A stretch of 15,650 nucleotides of DNA from assembly GCA_044508215.1 (NCBI GenBank), contig JBIQID010000068.1:1-15650 (forward strand). The letters are read 5' to 3'. Origin of the DNA: JAEZFI01 sp044508215 (GTDB lineage Bacteria; Actinomycetota; Acidimicrobiia; Acidimicrobiales; Microtrichaceae). The notes under the pieces were generated by a model. It did not search any database and was not told the DNA's origin. It saw only the letters and a list, made by a program, of their open reading frames with translations. Of this stretch, positions 6,043 through 12,221 are shown piece by piece; position 1 is the first letter of the stretch, and every line of letters starts with the position of its first letter. The position numbers and the translations under genes are program-made.

Positions 6043-7626
6043 ATGAGCGAGCACCCTCGACGAGTCATCGAACGGCACTGCGACGTGGCCGTGGTCGGCG
6101 GTTCCGCCGCTGGCCTCGCCGCGGCCCTGCAGCTCTCCCGCCAACGGAGATCGGTGATCGTCATCGACTCGGGCGAGCCCCGGAACGCCCCGGCGGAGCA
6201 CATGCACAGCTTCATCGGCCACGACGGCACGCCGCCGTCAGAGCTCATCGCTGCGGCCCGGGCCGACGTCCGCCGCTACGGCGGCGAGGTGCTGGCGGGA
6301 CGGGTCGAGCGGGTGAGCGGCGAGGCCGGCAGCTTCGGCCTCCACCTCGTGGGCGGGCACTCGGTGAACGCTCGACGGATCGTGGTGGCGACCGGGCTCC
6401 GTGACGAGCTGCCCGACGTCGAAGGCGTCGCCGCCCACTGGGGCCGCGACGTCATCCACTGCCCGTTCTGCCACGGCTACGAGGTCCGCGACCGACGCCT
6501 CGTCCACCTGGTGACGCAGCCGTGGGGGCTGCACCCTGCGCCGCTGCTGCGACAGCTCACCGATCAACTCGTCGTGGTGATCGATCCGTCGGTCGAGGTC
6601 GCAGGCGAGGAGGTCGAGCGGCTCGAAGCCGGGGGCGTCGAGGTGGTGCGTGCCAGCGCCGCTCGGCTGTGCGAGGGCGACGGCGGCCGGATCGAGGGGA
6701 TCGAGCTGACCGACGGCAGGCGCATCCCAGCCGACGCCGTGGTCGTCGGGCCTCGCGTCCACGCTCGCGTCGAGGCGTTCGAGGGCATCGGGCTCCGTCC
6801 GGAGCCCCACCCGAGCGGCGCCGGGGACGTGCTCGTCGTGGACGCGGAGGGGCAGACCTCCGTCCGGGGCGTCTACGCCGCCGGCAACGTCGTGGATCCG
6901 TCGCACCAGGTGATCCAGGCTGCCGCCGCCGGCAGCTGGGTGGGAGCGAGGATCAGCTTCGACCTCGCTGCCGAGGAGCTGGGATCCGCTGAGCGCCCCT
7001 CCGCCAACACCGCCGACTGGGACCACCGCTACGGCGGCGAACAGATGTGGAGCGGACGGCCGAACGGCACCCTCGTCGACGAGGTCGGCGCCCTCCGGGC
7101 GGGCCGCGCCCTGGACGTGGGTGCCGGCGAGGGCGGCGACGCCGTCTGGCTCGCCGAACAGGGGTGGTCGGTGACCGCCACCGACATCTCGGGCCGAGCC
7201 CTCGCCCGGATCGGCGCCGAGGCCGCCCGGAGGGACCTCGCCATCGACTGTCGGCAGGTCGACGCGAACTCGCTGGGCGCCTACGACAGCGGTGCGTACG
7301 ACCTGGTCACCGCGATGTACGCGTCGATCCCCCGCACCGCCGACGGGCGAGGCGTGCAAAACCTGCTCGACGCGGTGGCGCCCGGGGGGACGCTGCTCGT
7401 GGTGAGCCACGACCTCGAGCCGATGCGCACCCCGGTCGACACCACGGTCACGAGCCGGCCCTTCGACCCCGACGCCTACGTCCGGGTGGAGGACGTGGCC
7501 GCAGCGCTCGGTGCGTCTCCCGGCTGGGAGGTGGAGGTCCACGGAAGCCGCCCGCGACCTCCGGGAGCCGCGTCATCCCACCACGTCGACGACGTGGTGC
7601 TCCGCGCCCGCCGCACCCAGGCCTGA
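6043..7626 (+). CDS. Fused thioredoxin-reductase-like flavoprotein and SAM-dependent methyltransferase
   Basis: This is a 527-aa two-domain protein. The first part (about 10-310) is a low-molecular-weight thioredoxin-reductase-like flavoprotein. It has the FAD motif VVGGSAAGL (17-25), the redox pair CPFC with HGYE behind it (140-147), and the second FAD motif GVYAAGNVVD (276-285). The nucleotide site expected after the CxxC (GxGxxA/G) is missing; 153-181 reads RRLVHLVTQPWGLHPAPLL and onward. The second part (about 325-525) is a class I methyltransferase with motif I LDVGAGEGGDA (357-367) and the acidic residue Asp381 after strand 2. The two are joined in frame without an internal start or frameshift. 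Fusions of this architecture are, to my knowledge, known in actinobacteria. Substrates are not established; a dithiol oxidised or S-methylated by the same protein is a reasonable guess. The start is the ATG at 6043, probably leaderless. The gene is divergent from the XRE-cupin regulator. Confidence 0.93.
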   Translation: MSEHPRRVIERHCDVAVVGGSAAGLAAALQLSRQRRSVIVIDSGEPRNAPAEHMHSFIGHDGTPPSELIAAARADVRRYGGEVLAGRVERVSGEAGSFGLHLVGGHSVNARRIVVATGLRDELPDVEGVAAHWGRDVIHCPFCHGYEVRDRRLVHLVTQPWGLHPAPLLRQLTDQLVVVIDPSVEVAGEEVERLEAGGVEVVRASAARLCEGDGGRIEGIELTDGRRIPADAVVVGPRVHARVEAFEGIGLRPEPHPSGAGDVLVVDAEGQTSVRGVYAAGNVVDPSHQVIQAAAAGSWVGARISFDLAAEELGSAERPSANTADWDHRYGGEQMWSGRPNGTLVDEVGALRAGRALDVGAGEGGDAVWLAEQGWSVTATDISGRALARIGAEAARRDLAIDCRQVDANSLGAYDSGAYDLVTAMYASIPRTADGRGVQNLLDAVAPGGTLLVVSHDLEPMRTPVDTTVTSRPFDPDAYVRVEDVAAALGASPGWEVEVHGSRPRPPGAASSHHVDDVVLRARRTQA

Positions 7627-7651
7627 AGCGAGAGCGCGGCGCGGAGAGGGG

Positions 7652-9043
7652 TCAGCTCGGGGGAGCGCCGAGCGTCCGAGACATCCGCCGGTCCCACCGG
7701 GCCAGGACCAGGTCGTCGAGGTCGTCGGGGTAGCGCGCGGCGAGCGCTCTGGCAGCCTGCGCCCGACCGAGTGCCGGCAGCATCTGTGCGGCGAGCTTCG
7801 GGCGGGCGGCGAGGCGCGTTGCCATCACGGCGGACTCGGCGGGGGAGGGCGTGCCCCAGCGCTGGTCGAGCCCAGCGAGCGTCATGGTCTCCGACAGCAA
7901 CCCGGCGCGGACCATGCGGGTGACCCCATCCGAGCCGATCGCCGTGGTCATCCGCCGCACGCCATCGAACGCTGCCAGGTCGGGTCCCATCTCGTGGTGG
8001 AAGGCCACCTGGTAGCGGCCGAGGGTGGTCGCCGAACCGATGTCGCCGCCGCGGGCGGCCTCCGCAGCGACGGCGTCGGCGAGCATCCGGCCGGCGATCA
8101 GCCCCAAACCGATCCCCGAGCCGTGCACGGGGAACACCTGGGAGGCGGCGTCGCCCACGAGTGCGAGCCCCGGCGCGGTCAGCCGGGCGTAGGGCCGGCG
8201 CAGCGGGATCACGCCGGTCCCTCCCGAGATCACCTCGCCCAGCCACGGCTCGGCTCGCCGTGCGTCGTCCATCAGTCGGGGCACCGAGCCGAACCGGCCG
8301 TCAGCGATGCACCCCACCAGGATGTGCACCTCGTCCAGCCCCTCGGGGATGGTGATCGACCGTGTGGACCAGCCGCCGTGCGTGCCCAGGCGGTTCACGT
8401 GCTCGCCTGGCTCCGCACCGTGCCGCTCGAGGAAGCGCTTCGCTCCGTCGCGGTCGGCGATGCGGAGCACGTAGTCACCCGCGGCGCAGAGCTCGGGGCC
8501 GCGGACCGGCGGGCACCACCTGTCGAGCACGGCCGACCGTCGCCGGAGCGCGCCGCCGCGGCCCGAGGCGTCGACGAAGAGCGCGGCCTCCAGACGGGAC
8601 GGTCGGCTGGAGGTCGCGGTCCCGTCCCAGCGGACCTCGAGCGCCACGAGCCGGTCGTCGCTGTGCACCAGCTCGAGGTGCTCCACCCCGTCCATCACGG
8701 CCACGCCACGCTCCTCCGCGAGGCCTCGCAGGCGCTCGCCGAGCAGCGCCATGTCGGCGCGCATGATCGGACCGGGGGAGATGGTGGGACCCCGGCTGCC
8801 GTCGGGACCGAAGGAGTGGAACGTTCCGCCCTTCGAACCCGCCTCGGGTGGTGCGGGTGCGTCGAGGCCGGCCCGAGCGAACTGCCACGCGAGGACGCCG
8901 TTGTGCCACTGGGCGCCCCCGAGGGCCGCCGGTCGGCGCTCGATGAGCCCCACCGTCAGACCTCGCCGCGCCAGCTGGTACGCGGCGTTGGCGCCAGCGG
9001 TGCCGGCACCCACCACCACGGCGTCGAAGCGACCAACCTCCAC
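7652..9043 (-). CDS. FAD-dependent oxidoreductase, geranylgeranyl-reductase-like
   Basis: The predicted product is a 463-aa flavoprotein of the p-hydroxybenzoate hydroxylase/geranylgeranyl reductase fold. The N-terminal dinucleotide site is VVGAGTAGANAAYQLARRG (10-28) with Glu35 at the end of strand 2. A mid-protein VDASGRGG (157-164) corresponds to the family's D-x-x-G motif. GDAASQVFPVHGSGIGLGL (298-316) binds the FAD ribityl and pyrophosphate part. The C-terminal 130 residues look helical. Such enzymes reduce isoprenoid double bonds or hydroxylate aromatics; the sequence alone does not decide which. The open frame runs to 9490, but it is family-like only from the GTG at 9043, which has no Shine-Dalgarno. 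Instead TACGGT sits 7 nt before it, suggesting a leaderless start. A two-helix membrane protein gene lies 65 bp upstream on the same strand. Confidence 0.9.
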   Translation of the reverse strand: MEVGRFDAVVVGAGTAGANAAYQLARRGLTVGLIERRPAALGGAQWHNGVLAWQFARAGLDAPAPPEAGSKGGTFHSFGPDGSRGPTISPGPIMRADMALLGERLRGLAEERGVAVMDGVEHLELVHSDDRLVALEVRWDGTATSSRPSRLEAALFVDASGRGGALRRRSAVLDRWCPPVRGPELCAAGDYVLRIADRDGAKRFLERHGAEPGEHVNRLGTHGGWSTRSITIPEGLDEVHILVGCIADGRFGSVPRLMDDARRAEPWLGEVISGGTGVIPLRRPYARLTAPGLALVGDAASQVFPVHGSGIGLGLIAGRMLADAVAAEAARGGDIGSATTLGRYQVAFHHEMGPDLAAFDGVRRMTTAIGSDGVTRMVRAGLLSETMTLAGLDQRWGTPSPAESAVMATRLAARPKLAAQMLPALGRAQAARALAARYPDDLDDLVLARWDRRMSRTLGAPPS

Positions 9044-9050
9044 GGCCGCG

Positions 9051-9056
9051 ACCGTA
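9051..9056 (-). promoter_or_regulatory. Candidate -10 box giving a leaderless transcript
   Basis: TACGGT on the minus strand (TANNNT) is followed by 7 nt and then the GTG at 9043. This is the same geometry as at 6030-6043. The GTG lacks a ribosome binding site, so an independent leaderless promoter inside the gap after the membrane-protein gene is plausible. Confidence 0.4.
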
Positions 9057-9108
9057 CCGCCGGGGTGCGTTCCGGCTCCTACGCGATCCCGCCGCCCGAG
9101 GCGCCCGA

Positions 9109-9423
9109 CTACTTCGACTCCGGCGCCACGCTCCCGATCAGGCCGGGCATCGGCTGGGCGTCGAAGTGGCGGGTGACCGGCACGAGCGCGCCTGCCATCG
9201 CACCGAAGCCGAAGCCGCCGAAGAGCCCGACGAAGAGGGCGACGCCCACCGCGCCACCTGTGTCGAAGCCAGCGATGGTCGTGGCGATCACGACGGCGAC
9301 GAACACGACGAGGAACCCGAGCGATCCGCCGACGAGGGCGCCCCGGCCGATGGCCGGTCGATCGTTCGGGGTGCCGGCGTCCGTCTCGGACGTGACGGGG
9401 TCGGGGGTGCTGATCTGGATCAT
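9109..9423 (-). CDS. Small two-helix membrane protein, function unknown
   Basis: The 104-aa protein has a polar N-terminus (1-27) and two glycine-rich hydrophobic segments, about 29-51 and 56-81. They are separated by a short AGFDTGG turn, so both ends probably lie on the same side of the membrane. The second helix has many Gly residues (GLFGGFGFGAMAG), as in tightly packed helix pairs. The tail is short and polar, ending PESK. The ATG start at 9423 has AGGAAAG 7 nt upstream. Antisense frames here are Arg/Pro-rich and not credible. The gene lies between a 38-aa basic peptide gene and the FAD oxidoreductase gene, all on the same strand. I do not recognise the family. Confidence 0.75.
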   Translation of the reverse strand: MIQISTPDPVTSETDAGTPNDRPAIGRGALVGGSLGFLVVFVAVVIATTIAGFDTGGAVGVALFVGLFGGFGFGAMAGALVPVTRHFDAQPMPGLIGSVAPESK

Positions 9424-9460
9424 TGGGTGCTTTCCTGTTCGAGCCGACCGGCCGGGTGGC

Positions 9461-9485
9461 CCGCCGGAGGGGAACCCCCTGGCGG
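9461..9485. terminator. GC-rich hairpin upstream of the membrane-protein gene
   Basis: CCGCC and GGCGG pair, followed inward by G-T, G-C, one A/C mismatch and GGG/CCC around a GAA loop. That makes 10 of 11 positions paired. It lies 18 bp after the 38-aa gene's stop and 37 bp before the next start, with no T-tract. It fits a terminator or attenuator for the small gene. Confidence 0.45.
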
Positions 9486-9502
9486 ACCACGTCTACGGCG
9501 GG

Positions 9503-9619
9503 TCAGGCGTTGACCTTCTCGCGGCGGCGTGCCTCTTCGGCTCGCTTCGCTCGCCGCTCCTGTTTGACCTTCCGCTTCTCGAGCACGGAACGGCCTGGCT
9601 TCTTGCCCTGCTTGGCCAC
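9503..9619 (-). CDS. 38-aa highly basic peptide, unknown
   Basis: A GTG-started frame of 38 codons follows a very strong ribosome site (GGGAGGT, 5 nt before the start). The product begins MAKQGKKPGRSVLEKRKVKQ and continues as a charged helix rich in Arg, Lys and Glu (ERRAKRAEEARRREKVNA). Basic residues outnumber acidic ones by about three to one. The charge pattern suggests a single long helix that could contact RNA or ribosomes, but no family is recognised. It differs from the small actinobacterial ribosomal protein bL37 that I compared it with by memory. The ribosome site and codons ending mostly in G or C argue that it is real. It lies 79 bp upstream of the membrane-protein gene on the same strand, with a hairpin between them. 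Confidence 0.65.
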   Translation of the reverse strand: MAKQGKKPGRSVLEKRKVKQERRAKRAEEARRREKVNA

Positions 9620-9957
9620 GTGACACCTCCCTTCGATGACGGGGCCCGGGCACGCGTGGAGCGCGCAGGACCAGGGACATCAGGGGGCGCGCCGGACCAG
9701 AGGCGCGCGGGATGCTGGGGTTCAGCGAAGGGCAGCCGGCGGGGCGCCGATCAGCAACGCTCGCCAGGTCTCACTGGCGTCGATCAGCCGCCCGGACGCG
9801 TGATGCGTGGCGCTGCGGAGCGTTGCTGTGCACTGCATGTGTCTCCGACGCACCATAGTGAACCGCCATCTGAAAGCCACGTAGGCCCACCGGGGTGCGT
9901 CAGGACGTTCGCCCCCGCCCGACGCCGGGAGCGTCGCGGTGTGCAACGCTCGGCGCG
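9620..9957. other. 338-bp gap without a convincing gene
   Basis: This gap lies between the 38-aa gene (-) and the NDUFA9-like gene (+). It holds the 38-aa gene's ribosome site (GGGAGGT, 9625-9631 on -) and a hairpin CGCCAG-N6-CTGGCG (9762-9779). It also holds three copies of a ten-base motif, and an AT-richer patch around 9852-9875 with TATGGT on the minus strand (9852-9857). A 38-codon frame at 9722-9838 on the minus strand lacks a ribosome site and is not called as a gene. I see no tRNA or known RNA. Confidence 0.6.
9753..9951. repeat. AGCAACGCTC motif, three copies
   Basis: AGCAACGCTC occurs at 9753-9762. Its exact reverse complement GAGCGTTGCT occurs at 9818-9827. A third copy in the first orientation, missing only the first A (GCAACGCTC), is at 9943-9951, ending 6 nt before the ATG of the NDUFA9-like gene. 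Three matches of nine or ten bases within 200 bp are unlikely to be all chance and could be regulator sites. Confidence 0.5.
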
Positions 9958-10851
9958 ATGACCACGGCAGAGCTCGACCTGGTGACCGGAGCGTTCGGCA
10001 ACACGGGTGCCGCGATCGCCGAGCGGCTCCGCCGTCGCGGCCGCCGCGTCCGGACGCTCACCAACCACCCGCCGGCGTCCCCGCCGGAGTGGATCGACGT
10101 CCGGCCGTTTGCCGACAGCGCCGACGATCTGGCGCCGGCGTTCGAGGGCGTCTCGACCTTCTACAACACGTTCTGGATGCGCACCGGCGACGGACGGGGC
10201 GGCTACGACGCAGCGGTGGCCCGGTCGATCGCACTGATCGAGGCCGCCGAGCGAGCCGGTGTTCGGCGGATCGTGCACCTGAGCGTCGTCAAGCCGTCGC
10301 TCGACTCGCCGTACCCGTACTTCCGAGCGAAGGCCCAGGTGGAGGAGCGGCTCGCTGCCGGCACCGCTCCGGCATCGGTCGCTCGTCCGGCGCTCATCTT
10401 CGGGGGCAGCTCACCCCTCCTGGGCAACCTGGCGTGGATCCTGCGCCGTGCGCCGGTGTTCGGGATCGCCGGCGATGGCCGCTACCGGGTGCGCCCCGTG
10501 CACCTCGACGACGTGGCAGACCTCTGCATCGACCTCGGCGAGCGGGAGGACACGGTGACGGTCGACGCGGTCGGCCCGGAGCGGCCCACCTACGACGAGC
10601 TCGTGCGGCTGGTGCGGGACGCCGTCGGGAGCCGGTCGAGGTTGGTCCACCTCCCGTCCTCGGTCGTCCTGGGGGCGTCGAAGGTGCTGGGGGCGGTCCT
10701 CCGCGATCAGGTCCTCACCCGCGAGGAGCTGGTCTCGACGATGGAGGGCCTCGCCGACTCCGACGAGCCCGACACCGGGGAGGTGCGGGTGAGCGACTGG
10801 ATCCGCCAGCACGCGGACCAGCTGGGCCGCAGCTACCAGCGCGGTCAGTAG
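9958..10851 (+). CDS. NAD(P)-binding protein, NmrA/NDUFA9-like atypical SDR
   Basis: The 297-aa protein has an N-terminal Rossmann motif TGAFGNTG (10-17) of the GxxGxxG type seen in atypical short-chain dehydrogenases. VRRIVHLSVVKPS (102-114) forms strand 5, and YFRAK (121-125) gives a YxxxK pair. VRPVHLDDVADLCIDLG is the characteristic late strand and helix. Members range from NADPH-sensing regulators to reductases and respiratory-complex assembly proteins, so the reaction is not assigned. I start it at the ATG at 9958; the frame is open to 9895, but the added residues (MRQDVRPRPTPG and on) are not family-like. No Shine-Dalgarno is seen. AACGCT 7 nt before the ATG could be a weak -10 for a leaderless message, and it overlaps a repeat copy. 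The stop overlaps the menB stop by 7 bp. Confidence 0.88.
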   Translation: MTTAELDLVTGAFGNTGAAIAERLRRRGRRVRTLTNHPPASPPEWIDVRPFADSADDLAPAFEGVSTFYNTFWMRTGDGRGGYDAAVARSIALIEAAERAGVRRIVHLSVVKPSLDSPYPYFRAKAQVEERLAAGTAPASVARPALIFGGSSPLLGNLAWILRRAPVFGIAGDGRYRVRPVHLDDVADLCIDLGEREDTVTVDAVGPERPTYDELVRLVRDAVGSRSRLVHLPSSVVLGASKVLGAVLRDQVLTREELVSTMEGLADSDEPDTGEVRVSDWIRQHADQLGRSYQRGQ

Positions 10852-11744
10852 TACCAGGGGTACGGCGACCAGTCGGGGTCCCGCTTCTCGAGGAACGACT
10901 CGCGGCCTTCCTGCGCCTCGTCGGTCATGTACGCGAGCCGCGTCGCCTCGCCTGCGAAGACCTGCTGGCCCACCAGCCCGTCGTCGATCAGGTTGAACGA
11001 GTACTTCAGCATCCGCTGCGCCGTGGGGCTCTTTCCGTTGATCTCCGCGGCCCACTGCAGCGCCGTGGCCTCCAGCTCGGCGTGGGGCACCACGGCGTTG
11101 ACCATGCCCATCCGGTGTGCGTCCTCGGCCGAGTACTCCCGGCCCAGGAAGAAGATCTCGCGGGCGAACTTCTGGCCCACCTGGCGAGCGAGGTAGGCCG
11201 AGCCGAAGCCGCCGTCGAAGCTCGCCACGTCGGCGTCGGTCTGCTTGAACCGGGCGTGCTCCCGGCTGGCGAGGGTGAGGTCGGCCACGACGTGGAGGCT
11301 GTGGCCACCGCCGGCGGCCCATCCGGGGACGACGCAGATCACCACCTTCGGCATGAAGCGGATCAGCCGCTGCACCTCGAGGATGTGGAGGCGGCCCGAA
11401 CGCCCCGGATCGATGGTCTCCGCGCTCTCGCCCTCGGCGTAGCGGTAGCCGTCACGACCGCGGATGCGCTGGTCGCCGCCGCTGCAGAACGCCCATCCGC
11501 CGTCGCGGGGCGACGGGCCGTTGCCCGTCAGCAGGACGCAGCCGACGTCCGTCGACTGCCGGGCGTGCTCGAGCGCCGTGGCCAGCTCGTCGACCGTCCC
11601 GGGCCGGAACGCGTTCCTGACCTCCGGCCGGTTGAACGCGACGCGCACGGTGCCGTGCTCGACGCTGCGGTGATAGGTGATGTCGGAGAAGTCGAAGCCG
11701 GGCACCTCGCGCCAGGCCGACGGGTCGAACAGCTCGGAGACCAT
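10845..11744 (-). CDS. menB: 1,4-dihydroxy-2-naphthoyl-CoA synthase
   Basis: This crotonase-fold enzyme closes the second ring in menaquinone synthesis, converting o-succinylbenzoyl-CoA to 1,4-dihydroxy-2-naphthoyl-CoA in the cytosol. The 299 residues match the family length. Diagnostic stretches are WAFCSGGDQRIRG (84-96), the oxyanion region PGWAAGGGHSLHVVADLTLA (140-159), QTDADVASFDGGFGSAYLAR (168-187) and AYMTDEAQEGRESFLEKR (271-288). Asp170 stands where E. coli MenB has Gly156, which marks the bicarbonate-independent type II enzyme. Asp177 matches E. coli Asp163 and Tyr272 matches the conserved C-terminal Tyr. The ATG at 11744 has AGGA 7 nt upstream; a GTG at 11759 has no such site. No other men gene is in the window. 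The gene follows DUF2237 by 42 bp on the same strand. Confidence 0.97.
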   Translation of the reverse strand: MVSELFDPSAWREVPGFDFSDITYHRSVEHGTVRVAFNRPEVRNAFRPGTVDELATALEHARQSTDVGCVLLTGNGPSPRDGGWAFCSGGDQRIRGRDGYRYAEGESAETIDPGRSGRLHILEVQRLIRFMPKVVICVVPGWAAGGGHSLHVVADLTLASREHARFKQTDADVASFDGGFGSAYLARQVGQKFAREIFFLGREYSAEDAHRMGMVNAVVPHAELEATALQWAAEINGKSPTAQRMLKYSFNLIDDGLVGQQVFAGEATRLAYMTDEAQEGRESFLEKRDPDWSPYPWYY

Positions 11745-11786
11745 GCGGTCATCCTGCACGCCGCGACCGGCCGGCGCGAAGCCCTG

Positions 11787-12194
11787 TCAGCCCTCGAGTG
11801 GTCCCAGGTCGTCGGGGACGTCCACCGCGTACTGCTGCATCACGTCGAGCGGGACGATCTGCAGCGCCGCCTCGTTGGTGGACGCGAGCACCAACGGCGC
11901 CGCCGCACCGTCGCGATGCGCACGCAGCCAGTTCACCGCTGTGACGCACCAGCGGTCGCCGGGGACCAGCCCCGGGAAGCGGTACTGGGGTGCCGGACTG
12001 GACAGGTCGTTCCCGATGCTGCGCTGGTGGTCGAGGAACTCCTGGGTCACCACGGCGCAGAGCGTGTGGCTGCCTCGATCCTCGGGCCCGGTGCTGCAGC
12101 ACCCGTCGCGGTAGAAGCCGGTGAGCGGCTCCGTCCCGCACGGTTCCAGGGGGCCTCCCAGGACGTTCCGCTCTTCCTTCGTCAGGTCGGTCAC
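11787..12194 (-). CDS. DUF2237 family protein
   Basis: The 135-aa protein matches the DUF2237 (PF09996) pattern almost end to end: NVLGGPLEPC (10-19), LTGFYRDGCCSTGPEDRGSH (24-43), TLCAVVTQEFL, GNDLSSPAP, FPGLVPGDRWCV (73-84) and a late NEAALQIVPL. Five cysteines (19, 32, 33, 46, 83) are positioned as in the family and may bind a metal or form disulfides. No signal peptide is present. The biochemical role of the family is not known to me. The GTG start at 12194 begins VTDLTKEER and lacks an obvious ribosome site. The gene lies 27 bp after the hemerythrin stop, so translation may be coupled within one transcript. Confidence 0.93.
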   Translation of the reverse strand: MTDLTKEERNVLGGPLEPCGTEPLTGFYRDGCCSTGPEDRGSHTLCAVVTQEFLDHQRSIGNDLSSPAPQYRFPGLVPGDRWCVTAVNWLRAHRDGAAAPLVLASTNEAALQIVPLDVMQQYAVDVPDDLGPLEG

Positions 12195-12221
12195 CGGACC
12201 ATCATCCCGCGACCGAGCCGC

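Noticed and set aside
6238..7542. A 434-codon minus-strand frame antisense to the fusion gene
   Set aside because: It has no motifs and His/Asp/Val-rich composition; the + strand has FAD, CxxC and methyltransferase motifs in one frame.
9762..9779. Hairpin CGCCAG-N6-CTGGCG as a terminator
   Set aside because: No gene ends nearby on either strand and there is no T-tract; it is kept only as a note in the gap.
9722..9838. A 38-codon minus-strand frame in the 9620-9957 gap, with TATGGT a short way upstream
   Set aside because: It has no ribosome site, more A/T-ending codons than its neighbours and no recognisable product. It also overlaps the repeat copies, which suggests non-coding sequence.
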